Source: Gimesia sp.
Lineage (GTDB): Bacteria > Planctomycetota > Planctomycetia > Planctomycetales > Planctomycetaceae
Assembly (NCBI RefSeq): GCF_040219335.1
Contig: NZ_JAVJSQ010000022.1
Coordinates: 78,842 to 142,841, forward strand
Length of the DNA stretch: 64,000 nt
Direction of reading: 5' to 3'
Part shown: piece after piece, positions 28,357-38,249 of the stretch
Layout of the letters: every line of letters begins with the position of its first letter
Position numbering within the stretch: position 1 is the stretch's first letter
Translations under genes and position numbers: made by a program
The notes under the pieces: generated by a model
The model's database searches: none
Told to the model about the DNA's origin: nothing
What the model saw: the letters and a program-made list of their open reading frames with translations, nothing else

Positions 28357-29874
28357 GTGCAGAATAAATTTGATGTTGTGATCGTCGGAGGTGGTGGCAG
28401 TGGACTGGCTGCTGCTGCGCGGGCTTTAGAATTCGGTGCCCGGGTACTTGTGCTGGAGAAGCAGTCGCAGCTGGGTGGCACCACGGGGATGGCCATCGGA
28501 TCGTTTACTGGTAATGATACCAGCCTGCAACGAGCCGCAGGGATCGAAGACAATCCCGATGATCATGAAACCGACGCTGGTCTGTTCGCGTCACCTGAGA
28601 TTGAAGCACAGAACCATTCTGAGATGCGGCGATTCTTTCTGGGACAAACCGCAGAGACCCTCGAGTGGCTGCGCGATCTGGGGCTGCACTTTCATGGACC
28701 GAACCCTGAGCCTCCCAACCGTGTGCCCCGAATGCATAATATTGTGCCGAATGCGAAAGCCTACATCGCCGCTTTCCAGACACAGATTCTCAAGCGACAG
28801 GGAATGATTGTCTGCGATGCACCAGTGGTCGAACTGCTTCGAGAAGCGGGGCGAGTGACGGGAGTCGTCGCTGAGATTCAAGGCGAACGACAGACGATCC
28901 GAGCGCAACGGGGCGTCGTACTGGCAGCGGGCGATTATGCGAATGCCCCGGAGATCATCGGACGATTCAAGGGAGATCGTTTTCGCTCGATCGAAGGGGT
29001 GAATCCCAAAGCATGTGGCGATGGTCATCTGCTGGCAGAACAGACGGGTGCGCAACTGTTGAACATGGAGATCACCTATGGCCCGGAACTCCGTTTTGTG
29101 CCGCCCCCGGGTGATCCGTTTGAACAACTGCTGCCTACCAGCGGATTTCTGGCGCAACTGATGGGGCGGTTGGTCCCTTATCTGCCTCAATTTTTGATTA
29201 ACTGGCGCATCAAGCGACTGCTGTTGACGTGGCAGCATCCGGAAAATGCACTGTTTGACGATGGTGCGATCCTCGTGAATACAGTTGGGCAGCGTTTCTG
29301 CAACGAGCGAGTCTCTCCGGAGAGGGAGATTGCGATTTCGGAACAGGAGAATAAAGCGGCTTATATTCTGTTGGATGAACGCATCGCTGCCCGTTACAGC
29401 GAGTGGCCGCATTTTATTTCGACTGCGCCCAAGATCGCCTATGCGTACGTGGAAGATTATCTGAAACTACGTCCCGATGTGAGTGCCGCTGCAGGTTCAC
29501 TGGAAGCACTCGCGAATCAACGCCAGCTTGATCCATCTCACTTACAGGACACCGTCGCCCAATTCAATGCGTATGCCTCAGGCCAGCAGGCAGATCCGTT
29601 TGGGAGGACTGGTGATACTGAACCGCTGGCCGGAAATCGCTGGGTTTTGCTGGGACCGGCGAAGGCCTACTTCACCACAACGGAAGGGGGCGTAGCGATC
29701 AACCACGGACTGCAGGCACTGGACGAGCATGGTGATCCGATTCCCGGCTTATACGCGATTGGCTGTAACGGCATGGGCGGACAGGTGCTGTGGGGACACG
29801 GACTGCACATCGCATGGGCACTTACCAGTGGTCGCCTGGTGGGAGAAATCCTGGGGAAATCAAACAACCAGTGA
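28357..29874 (+). CDS. FAD-dependent oxidoreductase, fumarate reductase-like
   Basis: This protein of about 505 residues begins with a Rossmann FAD-binding motif (VVIVGGGGSGLAAAARA) and LEKQSQLGGTT, and ends with YAIGCNGMGGQVLWGHGLHIAWALTSGR, the pattern of the flavocytochrome c/3-ketosteroid dehydrogenase/fumarate reductase flavoprotein family. It probably reduces or desaturates a C=C bond of an unidentified substrate in the cytoplasm; there is no signal peptide or heme motif. No ATG is available near the start. GTG at 28357 puts the FAD motif at the usual distance; GTGs at 28348 and 28333 are also in frame, so the exact start is uncertain. Convergent with the SUFU gene. Confidence 0.85.
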   Translation: MQNKFDVVIVGGGGSGLAAAARALEFGARVLVLEKQSQLGGTTGMAIGSFTGNDTSLQRAAGIEDNPDDHETDAGLFASPEIEAQNHSEMRRFFLGQTAETLEWLRDLGLHFHGPNPEPPNRVPRMHNIVPNAKAYIAAFQTQILKRQGMIVCDAPVVELLREAGRVTGVVAEIQGERQTIRAQRGVVLAAGDYANAPEIIGRFKGDRFRSIEGVNPKACGDGHLLAEQTGAQLLNMEITYGPELRFVPPPGDPFEQLLPTSGFLAQLMGRLVPYLPQFLINWRIKRLLLTWQHPENALFDDGAILVNTVGQRFCNERVSPEREIAISEQENKAAYILLDERIAARYSEWPHFISTAPKIAYAYVEDYLKLRPDVSAAAGSLEALANQRQLDPSHLQDTVAQFNAYASGQQADPFGRTGDTEPLAGNRWVLLGPAKAYFTTTEGGVAINHGLQALDEHGDPIPGLYAIGCNGMGGQVLWGHGLHIAWALTSGRLVGEILGKSNNQ

Positions 29875-29905
29875 CCGCCCTCCATTTATCCCTGCTGCCG
29901 TGCTC

Positions 29906-30460
29906 TTATGCGGTCGCAGGTTTTCGTTTCACGTCGTATAGATCAAAACCGTCCAGGTGCCAGAACTTTTCCAGGCCGATTTCATCGTAGAGATCAATTT
30001 CTGATTCAAACAGTGGATAGAGCCCCTGTAGATGAATTGTTCGATCGGGCAGTTCGAATGTCGCTTCTTCCTGACTCAGAAACGATGGAGCGAATACCAA
30101 GTACGCACTCATCTCACTTTCTTCGGAGATCGGATCGTCGATCTGAAAAATGTCACCATAAGAAAATCGTTTTTCGTTGAAGAACGCGGAGGCAAAGAAC
30201 CCGGCGGCGAAGCCCCAGCTCTGGTCCTTCGTATCCAGAGAAACAATCAATTCTGGTTTGGATCCTTCTTCCCAGTCCGGATGAGAGGCCTGTGAGAGAC
30301 CGCAGGTAACCGCAGTCAGGGTTCCCTCTTCAGGCAGGTTCTCAAAGTAGATCACTTTGATCTCGGGCTGGTCGTCATTGGCTTGAACTTCAACAATTCC
30401 ATCAATCTCTCCAAAGCGTTCTTCTAATGCCTTGAGCCAGTTCGTTTCGAATGTGTCCAC
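29906..30460 (-). CDS. Suppressor-of-fused (SUFU) domain protein
   Basis: This 184-residue acidic protein resembles bacterial SUFU-domain proteins: an N-terminal helix then strands with GTLTAVTCGLSQASHPDW (about 45-64) and PELIVSLD, and a C-terminal LQGLYPLFESEIDLYDEIGLEKFW. Such domains occur in bacteria as stand-alone proteins and in some immunity-protein sets of polymorphic toxin systems; no toxin gene is adjacent. No signal peptide. The start is a GTG with AAGGA about 11 bases upstream. It is 47 bp from the isochorismatase-like gene, which ends upstream on the same strand. Family call is moderately sure; function is not. Confidence 0.65.
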   Translation of the reverse strand: MDTFETNWLKALEERFGEIDGIVEVQANDDQPEIKVIYFENLPEEGTLTAVTCGLSQASHPDWEEGSKPELIVSLDTKDQSWGFAAGFFASAFFNEKRFSYGDIFQIDDPISEESEMSAYLVFAPSFLSQEEATFELPDRTIHLQGLYPLFESEIDLYDEIGLEKFWHLDGFDLYDVKRKPATA

Positions 30461-30507
30461 TTATTAATTTATCCTTGAGAGCGAGTAGTGATGGTGTTGT
30501 AGTTAGT

Positions 30508-31449
30508 TCAACTGGCCGGGTTATCTGATCCTGGAATGACCTGAGTCAGATCTTTACCGAGGATCGAGGGGCACCAGTAGCGTTCAATATGTTCGATGAT
30601 CATTTCGGTCCCCCTGGTATGGCTGACGTAAGGTTTGTCGCGGGGATCGTAAAGGGCATCGGTCAGGTCACGACAGAGGACCACGTTTTTGTTGAGGTAA
30701 CGCATCTGTCGGATCCCGAATGGTCGTCCCAGCACGCACATATTCGTATGCACGCCCATCAGCACGATATTTTTCCGCTGTTCCTGTTCCAGGAAGTTAT
30801 AGATTTCCTGTCCATTAGCACTGATGACATCATAGCCGATGATTTTGATCGCCGGATGTTCGTGTCGATCGTGATTGGGTTGATAGGTCGGGAAAGGATC
30901 ATCACAGCCCCGGATGGGACCATCGGTGCGTTTGACGGTATCGTCTACGGGGAGCGGTCCTTCTTTTTCCGGATTCAGATAACACCAGCCCTGGATTTTG
31001 ACGGGAGGTTGGGCCGGTTTGGCTTCTTTGATTCGTTTGCGGTAAGGCGTGTCTTCATAGAGCTGGATTCCCCCGCTGGGTGCATGAATGATGGCGACAC
31101 CCCGATCGCGGGCTTTCGAGATGACGTCATTCATCCGGGGGGCCATCCGGCCGACCCGATGTGCAGCCAGCTTGCAGGGATGATCGGCCCACATGTCGCA
31201 GATAATGATGGCGGTTTCGGAAGCCTTCCATTCAGCAGTTTCCATCTGAGCAGGCGCGGAGTCCTCTTTTCCCCGTTTTCTCAATTCGACGGAGAATACT
31301 CCCGGTACTGGCGGAATCTGGCGGGTTGCCTCAGTCGTCTCTTCCGCCAGCAAACCAGCCAGGGAAGGAGTCAGCGCACCGGCCAGGCTGCCCTGCAGAA
31401 TTGATTGCAGGAACTGACGTCGCGAGCGGGGATCGGGATGTAACATCAT
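30508..31449 (-). CDS. Exported isochorismatase-like cysteine hydrolase
   Basis: This 313-residue protein has a Tat signal (RSRRQFLQSILQG) followed by an isochorismatase-like hydrolase domain: the catalytic Asp in IIICDMWADHPC (residue 85), the cis-peptide/nucleophile segment VLMGVHTNMCVLGRPFG with its Cys, and a C-terminal helix. Such enzymes hydrolyse C-N or vinyl ether bonds (nicotinamidase, isochorismatase and N-carbamoyl hydrolases); export by Tat and the ~60-residue insertion around WCYLNPEKEGP set this one apart. The frame extends to 31509, but the ATG at 31449, followed at once by a second ATG, has AGAGGT seven bases upstream and starts the Tat signal correctly. Confidence 0.82.
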   Translation of the reverse strand: MMLHPDPRSRRQFLQSILQGSLAGALTPSLAGLLAEETTEATRQIPPVPGVFSVELRKRGKEDSAPAQMETAEWKASETAIIICDMWADHPCKLAAHRVGRMAPRMNDVISKARDRGVAIIHAPSGGIQLYEDTPYRKRIKEAKPAQPPVKIQGWCYLNPEKEGPLPVDDTVKRTDGPIRGCDDPFPTYQPNHDRHEHPAIKIIGYDVISANGQEIYNFLEQEQRKNIVLMGVHTNMCVLGRPFGIRQMRYLNKNVVLCRDLTDALYDPRDKPYVSHTRGTEMIIEHIERYWCPSILGKDLTQVIPGSDNPAS

Positions 31450-31655
31450 GCCTCTTACCTCTATTCGGGGAAGTGAATACCGCTCACATTGTGCTGGGGC
31501 TGTCTGCACAATTCAATCGGAATTGATTTATTAATTCCAGATGAGCATTCCTTCGTTTTAAAGACAGGCTTTCCTTTGCTCTGTCTGCCATTCATAATAG
31601 AACAAGCTAACAGAAATCGCTCCTCTCCAGTGACGAAATTTCAGGATTTGGAAAT

Positions 31656-32918
31656 ATGCGCAATCAAATCGGATGGATGCTGCTGCTCAGCAGCCTCCTG
31701 CTGTCTATCCCTGCAATCAATGCGGCAGAGCAAGATCAGAGTCCCTCAAAACGGCTGATATTGCAGGAAGGGGATCGCATTGTCTTTATTGGTAATACGT
31801 TCGCCGACCAACTGCGGTTATATAACTACCTGGAAACGCTGCTGACGGCACAAGCGCCGGTCAGCAAACTCAGCTTTCGCAACCTGGCCTGGTCAGGCGA
31901 CACGCTGACGTTACAGCCTCGTCCGTTGAATTTTGGTTCACTGGATGACCATCTCACAGCAGAGAAAGCGGATGTGATTATCGCCTGTTTTGGCATGAAT
32001 GAATCGTTCGCCGGTCGGAGCGAGGTGAAAGCGTATCGCGAACACTGGGAACAGTTCCTCAAGCATCTGAAGTCAAAGAAGTATAATGGTTCAACTGCGC
32101 CGCGTGTGGTGATCCTCTCCTCCATCGCCCATGAAAATATGGGACCACCACTGCCTGATCCTGCAGACCATAATCAGAGTCTGGCTGCATATACAAAAAC
32201 GATGCTGTCCGTAGCGGAACAGCACCAGTTGCCTTTCGTCGACCTGTATCATGCGACTTCCAGACTGATGGAAGCAAACCCTTCGCAGAAGCTGACCCAT
32301 AACGGCATCCATCTCAACCAGTACGGCTATTGGGCGGTGAGTCAGCTGATCGCAGACAGCTTGCTGGCGAAGGAGGTCACGAGTCCTCAGTTGGTGATCG
32401 ATTTGAAATCCCAGAACATCGAAACGACCAATGCAGAGGTCACACAGCAGAAGCTCAAGACGGACCAGATTGAATTCATCGTGAAACCGCTGCTCCTGCC
32501 GATCCCTGTACCGCCGGAAGGAGCGATCGCGGACAGCGATCTGCTGGCCCGGCAACCTCGCCTGAGCGTTAAACAATTACCCGAGGGCAATTATCGACTG
32601 GTGGTCGGCGGAACTGTGATTGTGACAGGCACTGCAAGCGACTGGGACCGGGGCATTGTGTTGCTGAACCTGCCGTCTCAGGTGCAGGTGGCCGATCTTC
32701 GTTCTACCATCAACCGTAAGAATGAGCTCTTCTTTTATGTCTACCGTGCACACAACGCCGAGTATATTTTCGGTCGCCGCACGAAGCCGTTCGGTGCCGT
32801 CTCATTTCCACCTGAGATGGAAACATTCGACGAACTGATCCAGTCTCGAGAGAAAAAGATTCAGGAACAGGCTCGACCCATCGAAGCAGCAAAATGGGAA
32901 CTGATTCGAGTCGACTGA
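31656..32918 (+). CDS. SGNH/GDSL-like protein with altered nucleophile site
   Basis: This 420-residue exported protein has a signal peptide (1-24) and an SGNH hydrolase fold: block I is IVFIGNTFAD (Gly46-Asn47-Thr48) where GDS is expected, block III is ACFGMNES and block V is NGIHLNQYG with the His. The catalytic Ser is therefore replaced by Thr, as in a number of planctomycete homologues I recall. Residues about 245-420 form a further beta-rich region. It lies 69 bp upstream of the 1415-residue dehydrogenase gene on the same strand, and the pair is probably co-transcribed. It may be an esterase acting with Thr or a carbohydrate-binding relic. Confidence 0.78.
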   Translation: MRNQIGWMLLLSSLLLSIPAINAAEQDQSPSKRLILQEGDRIVFIGNTFADQLRLYNYLETLLTAQAPVSKLSFRNLAWSGDTLTLQPRPLNFGSLDDHLTAEKADVIIACFGMNESFAGRSEVKAYREHWEQFLKHLKSKKYNGSTAPRVVILSSIAHENMGPPLPDPADHNQSLAAYTKTMLSVAEQHQLPFVDLYHATSRLMEANPSQKLTHNGIHLNQYGYWAVSQLIADSLLAKEVTSPQLVIDLKSQNIETTNAEVTQQKLKTDQIEFIVKPLLLPIPVPPEGAIADSDLLARQPRLSVKQLPEGNYRLVVGGTVIVTGTASDWDRGIVLLNLPSQVQVADLRSTINRKNELFFYVYRAHNAEYIFGRRTKPFGAVSFPPEMETFDELIQSREKKIQEQARPIEAAKWELIRVD

Positions 32919-32987
32919 TTACAAATCGACCTGACAAGACTTCCCCATCATTACTGAAACTTTTCAATTCGATATATAGAGTGACTC

Positions 32988-35900
32988 ATGCGAAACTCAA
33001 CTTATTCAGCCCGCTTCTGCCTGGGACTGATTCTGACTTCGATCTGCTTTGTGATGACACAATCCGTTTTCGCTGCTGATCAGAAACCGGCGCAACCACA
33101 TGTGGTGTTTGTGGTGGGGACAACCCATTATGCACCACAGAAAACGCTGCCCGCATTCGCGAAGCGGCTGGAGCAGTATGGTTTCAAGACGACCGTGGTG
33201 CTGCCTGACGGTGATCCCGAACGTAACCAGAAAGGACTTCCGGGGCTGGAAGTCCTGGAAGAGGCGGATCTGGCTGTATTTTTCATGCGGTTCCTGCAAC
33301 TACCGCCGCGGCAGTTTGCACACATTCAGAACTACATCAAATCCGGAAAACCGGTGATCGGTCTGCGGACCAGCACGCATGCCTTCGATTACGAAAAAGG
33401 GCATCCCCTGGAAGAGTGGAACCGGGGATTCGGCAAACGCGTTTTAGGTTCCGAATATTTTTTTCACCTCACAGGTGAAACAGTTGTGGAGCATGTGCTG
33501 GAATATCGCGATCATAACATTCTGAACGGGGTCGCAGCGAAATTTCTGGCCCCCGGTGTCCTCTATCAGGCAGATATCCCTGCGGATGCCACACCGCTCT
33601 TGACCGGTACAGGAAACTCCAAACGTAAAGGGATCTTCAAAAACCAGTTTGGCACTTATGAACTGACGGGCGAGATGAGCTGGCCCGTTGCCTGGACGTG
33701 GAAGAATGAATGGGACAGTCGTGTCTTTACCACCACGCTGGGACATGAAGATTCATTTCGGCTGGACGCTTTTAATCGCCTGCTGATCAACGCTGTGCAC
33801 TGGTGCCTGGAATTGCCTGTAGGCACAACTCCGGAAAAACTGGCGGTTGCGAATTCCGCTCCTAATCTGAAACGACCGTTCGAACTGACGCAGGATCACT
33901 CTCCCGAAACGGAACGTAAGACATTCCAATTGCTGCCTGGCTATGAAGTGAACCTGTTCGCCGCCGAACCGATGCTGGTCAATCCGATTCACATGACCTG
34001 GGATCCCCAGGGGCGACTGTGGGTGATCTGTTCTACCTCGTACCCACAGGTTTCTCCGGGAGAAAAACCGAACGATCAGATTGTGATTCTGGAAGACACC
34101 GACAATGATGGACAGGCAGATAAATCAACGGTGTTTGCCGACGGGCTCTATGTGCCGACGGGACTGGAACTGGGTGACGGGGGCGTTTACGTTGCCAACG
34201 CACCAGATCTCCTGTTCCTGAAAGACACGAATGGAGATGGGAAAGCCGATCATCGGGAAGTGGTTCTGACCGGATTTGCCACGGAAGACAATCACCATTC
34301 AATCAGTGCCTGGCGATGGGGACCAGGAGGCTGGCTCTACTTCCAGGAAGGGACCTTCATGCATACTCAGGTAGAGACACCGTATGGTACAGTCCGCCTG
34401 GAAAATGGAGGCGTGTTTCAATTCCAGCCACGCACTCTGAAGCTGAATGTCTTTGCGGATTATCGTGCTTCGAATCCCTGGGGGCACATGTTCGATGACT
34501 GGGGACAGTCGTTCGTGATCGACAACCCGCGCATCTATTTCAGTGCACCACTGACCGCGAACAGTCGCGCCAAGCTGGGTTACGAGGCCAGCGGCGAAGG
34601 AACAAAGCAGTGTGGCGGCGAATTCGTCGCCAGCCGCCATTTTCCCCCGGAAGTCCAGGGAGAGATCTGGACCAACCAGTATAAAACACACTCAATCGCG
34701 CGTTATGAAGTCACCGATGATGGAGCCGGTTATTCGGTCAAAGGGCTGGAGCCTTTACTACAGTCGAGCAGTTCTTACTTCCGCCCCGTCGATCTGAAGA
34801 TGGGACCGGATGGAGCCGCTTATGTGCTGGACTGGTACAATCCACTGATTGGTCACATGCAACACAGCTTTCGGGATGAACGGCGCGACACGACACATGG
34901 TCGTGTCTGGAGGGTGACCTATAAGGGACGTCCGCTGGTTGAGCGTCCTCAACTAACCGACGTCCCCCTGAAAGATGTAGTGAACCACCTGAGAGATCCG
35001 GAGAGCTTCACGCGTCAACAGGTCAGGCGAGTACTCTATGATGCGGACCAGCAACAGGCGAAAAAAGCCCTGGATGACTGGCTGCTGACTCTGGCTCCCC
35101 AGGAACCGAACTACGATCATCATCGCCTGGAAGCGCTCTGGTGCTATCAGACCATTGGAGTCGTGAATGAAAAACTGTTGCGAGAGGTACTGGAAGCCCA
35201 GGATCCACGTGCCCGGGCCGCTGCACTGCGTGTGCTGCGTTACTGGCATGCCCAGGTAACAAATCCGCTTGAGCTACTGGAAACTGCAATTCATGACGCG
35301 CATCCGCGTGTCCGCCTGGAAGCGATTCTGACCGCAGGCTATATTCCCGATCCCCGTTCGGTCACGATCGCGGTCAAAGCCATCGACGCCCCCATGGATC
35401 GCTACCTGGAACACGCGCTGAAGTTAACGATCGACGGGTTACAGGAACACTGGGTCAAAGCGCAGCAGGCTGGTAAGGTTCAGTTCGATAAGCCAGCACA
35501 TAAAAATTATGCCCTGGCGAATCTGCTGTCGAATGAATCCATCGACGTGATTATTGATCTGCTCAATGCAGGCAGCATTGATGCTGATCTGTTGAAAGGC
35601 CCCGCCCAGGTTGTTGCAGAAAAAGCCAATGCGAATCAACTGGAACCACTGGTGCTGAGTCTGGTGGAAGTCACACGCGAATACAAAACACAGGGTGGGA
35701 AAGGCATCTCTCCCGAGGCACTCAGTATCTTGCTGGATGCGATGGATCGGGCTGCGCGGGAACGGGGAGTCGTCCCCGAAGGTAACATCGGTTCCATGCT
35801 CAGCCGCTCTGCGGTGGTGCCTGGTGTGCCTGTGCAAAAATCAGTAGCCCGGCTGATTGGTTCCTGGAAACTGACGCGTGAAGGCAGACGACTGCAGCGA

Positions 35901-37235
35901 AATCTGAATGCTGCAGACACTGACCAAGAAATCAAACAGCTGTCAGCAGAATCGCTGGGAATGCTGGGCGATGCGGGTTCGATCAAGTATCTGAAGGGGC
36001 TCGCGAACTCTCAGAAACCTGTCAACCAGCGTCTGCTGGGCATCTATGGTCTGGCAGCGCATGACCTCAAAGAGGCAGCCAGTCTGACGCCAGGCATTCT
36101 CAATCAGGATCCCAAGGACTCTGATCCCGCCTGGTTCCTGACCGCATTCACGAAACGAAAAGGAGGCCCTGAGGTTCTGGCAGAGCAGCTGAAATCGGCA
36201 AAGCTGAATGCTCAAATGGCGGCCCGTATTCGTCAACATCTGATTGAAACCGGTGAAACGAATAAGGCTTTGATCGATGCCTTTGGCGGGGGAGTGATGC
36301 AGGATTCTCTGGAAGCGCAACTACTCAAAGAGAATGTACTCGATCTGGCCAGTGAAGCCCGAGAGCAGGGGGACGCCGCCCGGGGTGAGTTGATATTCCG
36401 CAGGGCCGAGTTGGCCTGCATGAAGTGCCACAGCATTTCCAATGCAGGACCTGTACTGGGTCCGGACCTGGCAGCCATCGGTTCGAGTTCGCCGCCCGAT
36501 TATATTGTCGATTCATTCTTGCGTCCTTCCAAAGTAATTAAGGAATTCTACGAGAGCATTATGGTCGTGACCGATGAAGGTCGCGTGATTAACGGAATCC
36601 TGGTGGTGCAGGACGATTCCAAGGTGGTACTCAAAGACGCAGCCCAGCAGGGGAAACAGGTCACGATCCCCGCTGATCAGATTGAATTTACGAAGAAGCT
36701 GCCTTCACTGATGCCCCAGGGGCTCGCGAGTAAGTTGAAAAGCCGCCAGGAATTTCTGGACCTGGTCAAATTTGTTACCGAGCTCGGACGTCCCGGTCCG
36801 TACGCAACGAGTGCAGCACAGGTGGTGCGTCGCTGGCGTCTGCAGAGTGCAGATGCGGCTATGACAGCAGAAAATTCTTCCCAGATCAAAACTCTGGCAG
36901 ATTCAGGAGTTGCTGCTTACAGCATGGTGAATGGCACGCTGCCTGTGGCTGATCTGAATCTGCAAAAGCCTGTCACACGTGCCATGGCGCTGGTCGATGT
37001 TACACAAGCCGGGAATGTGCAGTTAAAACTGAATTCCGCGAAAGGGATCAAGCTGTGGCTGAATGAGACGTCGGTGCCCGTATCTGAAATGACAACACTG
37101 GCTCTCCCTTCCGGACGGAGTCAGATCACGTTCGAGATCGACCGCGATGCGCGGGGGGACACTGGTCTACGGGCAGAGTTCCTTAAAGCGGAACAACAGC
37201 CCCAGGGCCGCTTTAAAGTGGTCGGCGGTCCCTGA
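32988..37235 (+). CDS. ThuA-dehydrogenase-HEAT-cytochrome c fusion (PVC-type)
   Basis: This 1415-residue exported protein starts with a signal peptide (1-29). A ThuA-like domain follows (about 35-260; HVVFVVGTTHYAP, LRTSTHAFDY), then a PVC-type membrane-bound dehydrogenase beta-propeller (about 300-650; PEGRLWV-like DPQGRLWVICS, DTDNDGQADKSTVFADGL, GPDGAAYVLDWYNP), HEAT-like helical repeats (about 700-1110), a heme-binding domain with CMKCH at 1144-1148 and SFLRPSKVIKEFYES, and a C-terminal beta-sandwich (about 1290-1415). It is likely a periplasmic quinoprotein-like or sugar dehydrogenase passing electrons to its heme; the substrate is unknown. The ThuA fusion suggests a sugar substrate. Confidence 0.88.
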   Translation: MRNSTYSARFCLGLILTSICFVMTQSVFAADQKPAQPHVVFVVGTTHYAPQKTLPAFAKRLEQYGFKTTVVLPDGDPERNQKGLPGLEVLEEADLAVFFMRFLQLPPRQFAHIQNYIKSGKPVIGLRTSTHAFDYEKGHPLEEWNRGFGKRVLGSEYFFHLTGETVVEHVLEYRDHNILNGVAAKFLAPGVLYQADIPADATPLLTGTGNSKRKGIFKNQFGTYELTGEMSWPVAWTWKNEWDSRVFTTTLGHEDSFRLDAFNRLLINAVHWCLELPVGTTPEKLAVANSAPNLKRPFELTQDHSPETERKTFQLLPGYEVNLFAAEPMLVNPIHMTWDPQGRLWVICSTSYPQVSPGEKPNDQIVILEDTDNDGQADKSTVFADGLYVPTGLELGDGGVYVANAPDLLFLKDTNGDGKADHREVVLTGFATEDNHHSISAWRWGPGGWLYFQEGTFMHTQVETPYGTVRLENGGVFQFQPRTLKLNVFADYRASNPWGHMFDDWGQSFVIDNPRIYFSAPLTANSRAKLGYEASGEGTKQCGGEFVASRHFPPEVQGEIWTNQYKTHSIARYEVTDDGAGYSVKGLEPLLQSSSSYFRPVDLKMGPDGAAYVLDWYNPLIGHMQHSFRDERRDTTHGRVWRVTYKGRPLVERPQLTDVPLKDVVNHLRDPESFTRQQVRRVLYDADQQQAKKALDDWLLTLAPQEPNYDHHRLEALWCYQTIGVVNEKLLREVLEAQDPRARAAALRVLRYWHAQVTNPLELLETAIHDAHPRVRLEAILTAGYIPDPRSVTIAVKAIDAPMDRYLEHALKLTIDGLQEHWVKAQQAGKVQFDKPAHKNYALANLLSNESIDVIIDLLNAGSIDADLLKGPAQVVAEKANANQLEPLVLSLVEVTREYKTQGGKGISPEALSILLDAMDRAARERGVVPEGNIGSMLSRSAVVPGVPVQKSVARLIGSWKLTREGRRLQRNLNAADTDQEIKQLSAESLGMLGDAGSIKYLKGLANSQKPVNQRLLGIYGLAAHDLKEAASLTPGILNQDPKDSDPAWFLTAFTKRKGGPEVLAEQLKSAKLNAQMAARIRQHLIETGETNKALIDAFGGGVMQDSLEAQLLKENVLDLASEAREQGDAARGELIFRRAELACMKCHSISNAGPVLGPDLAAIGSSSPPDYIVDSFLRPSKVIKEFYESIMVVTDEGRVINGILVVQDDSKVVLKDAAQQGKQVTIPADQIEFTKKLPSLMPQGLASKLKSRQEFLDLVKFVTELGRPGPYATSAAQVVRRWRLQSADAAMTAENSSQIKTLADSGVAAYSMVNGTLPVADLNLQKPVTRAMALVDVTQAGNVQLKLNSAKGIKLWLNETSVPVSEMTTLALPSGRSQITFEIDRDARGDTGLRAEFLKAEQQPQGRFKVVGGP

Positions 37236-37262
37236 GGCTCGACTGTTAGATTAGATACAGGA

Positions 37263-38120
37263 TCAGTCCTGTTGAGCTGTCGTGCGTTTGATCCAGGCAC
37301 CACAGAGATCGGGCCAGTTGGAGACCGGGTTGTCTGAAGGTCGCAGACCGTAGCCATGCCCCCCTTTGGCAAAGAGATGCAGTTCGGCGCCGACTTTGGC
37401 GTCTTTCAGGTCACGGGTGTAATTGAATGCGCTATCGACCAGCCGTCGGTCATCGAGAGTCTGGACGATAAACGCAGGGGGAGTCTGGTCGGTCACTTTG
37501 ATCTCGGGAGCCGACCTACGTTTGTCATCTTCCTGATAGATGTAAGCCGGGTAAATCAGAACGGTAAAATCGGGACGACAGCTGAGTTTATCGGCTGCAT
37601 CAATGGGTTCATAATTCCGCTTCTCATAGTTGGTCGAGAGGTTTGCTGCGAGGTGTCCGCCGGCAGAGAAGCCGAGTACACCAATCTGCTGCGGGTTAAT
37701 GCCCCACTCCTGTGCTTTACTGCGCACGAGTCCTAACGCACGCTGGGCGTCTTTCAGGGCCTGTTCACGCTGATTACCGGGGACCGTGTATTTAACGACC
37801 ACTGCATGAATGCCGATAGAATTCAGCCATTCCGCGATTTCGGTTCCTTCCAGATCGTAAGCCAGGATATTGTAGCCACCTCCCGGAAAAATGACGACGG
37901 CGGGAGCGTCAGGTTTGGCATTTTTAGATTTGTAAAATTCAATTGCCGGCCGGTTCACTTTGGTAATACGAATGATATTACTGTATTTGACTTCGTCGTC
38001 ACTTTGATCCAGTAGAGGACGATCAGGCCAGACTGCGATTTGTGCATCTGGTTTGGGAGTTTCAATGGGCGCTGCTGCCAACGAACAGAGCAGAAAGGCG
38101 GACAGTAGAAAATATTTCAT
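37263..38120 (-). CDS. Exported alpha/beta hydrolase (BD-FAE/acetylesterase-like)
   Basis: This 285-residue protein has a signal peptide (1-17) and an alpha/beta hydrolase fold: the oxyanion motif FPGGGYNIL near 78-86, nucleophile Ser152 in GFSAGGHLAAN, Asp in QTLDDRRLV and His in KGGHGYGL. It resembles bifunctional feruloyl/acetyl-xylan esterase and xylan-deacetylase-like proteins common beside planctomycete sugar catabolism genes. AGGAG nine bases before the ATG supports the start. It is convergent with the large dehydrogenase gene (27 bp apart) and divergent from nrfH. Confidence 0.88.
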   Translation of the reverse strand: MKYFLLSAFLLCSLAAAPIETPKPDAQIAVWPDRPLLDQSDDEVKYSNIIRITKVNRPAIEFYKSKNAKPDAPAVVIFPGGGYNILAYDLEGTEIAEWLNSIGIHAVVVKYTVPGNQREQALKDAQRALGLVRSKAQEWGINPQQIGVLGFSAGGHLAANLSTNYEKRNYEPIDAADKLSCRPDFTVLIYPAYIYQEDDKRRSAPEIKVTDQTPPAFIVQTLDDRRLVDSAFNYTRDLKDAKVGAELHLFAKGGHGYGLRPSDNPVSNWPDLCGAWIKRTTAQQD

Positions 38121-38249
38121 GGTTGAGATCTCCTGCAGGAATCAACATCGGTTGGAATCAGGTATGGACTCGGAATTGACTATCATAACGGTCCTCCATT
38201 ATCGGGTGTAGCAGGGCAGATTCATTTTTCTTGCGAAATGCATGTAAGT

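Noticed and set aside
28591..29412. 273-codon open frame on the minus strand inside the flavoprotein gene
   Set aside because: The sense product has clear FAD motifs at both ends; the antisense frame is a shadow.
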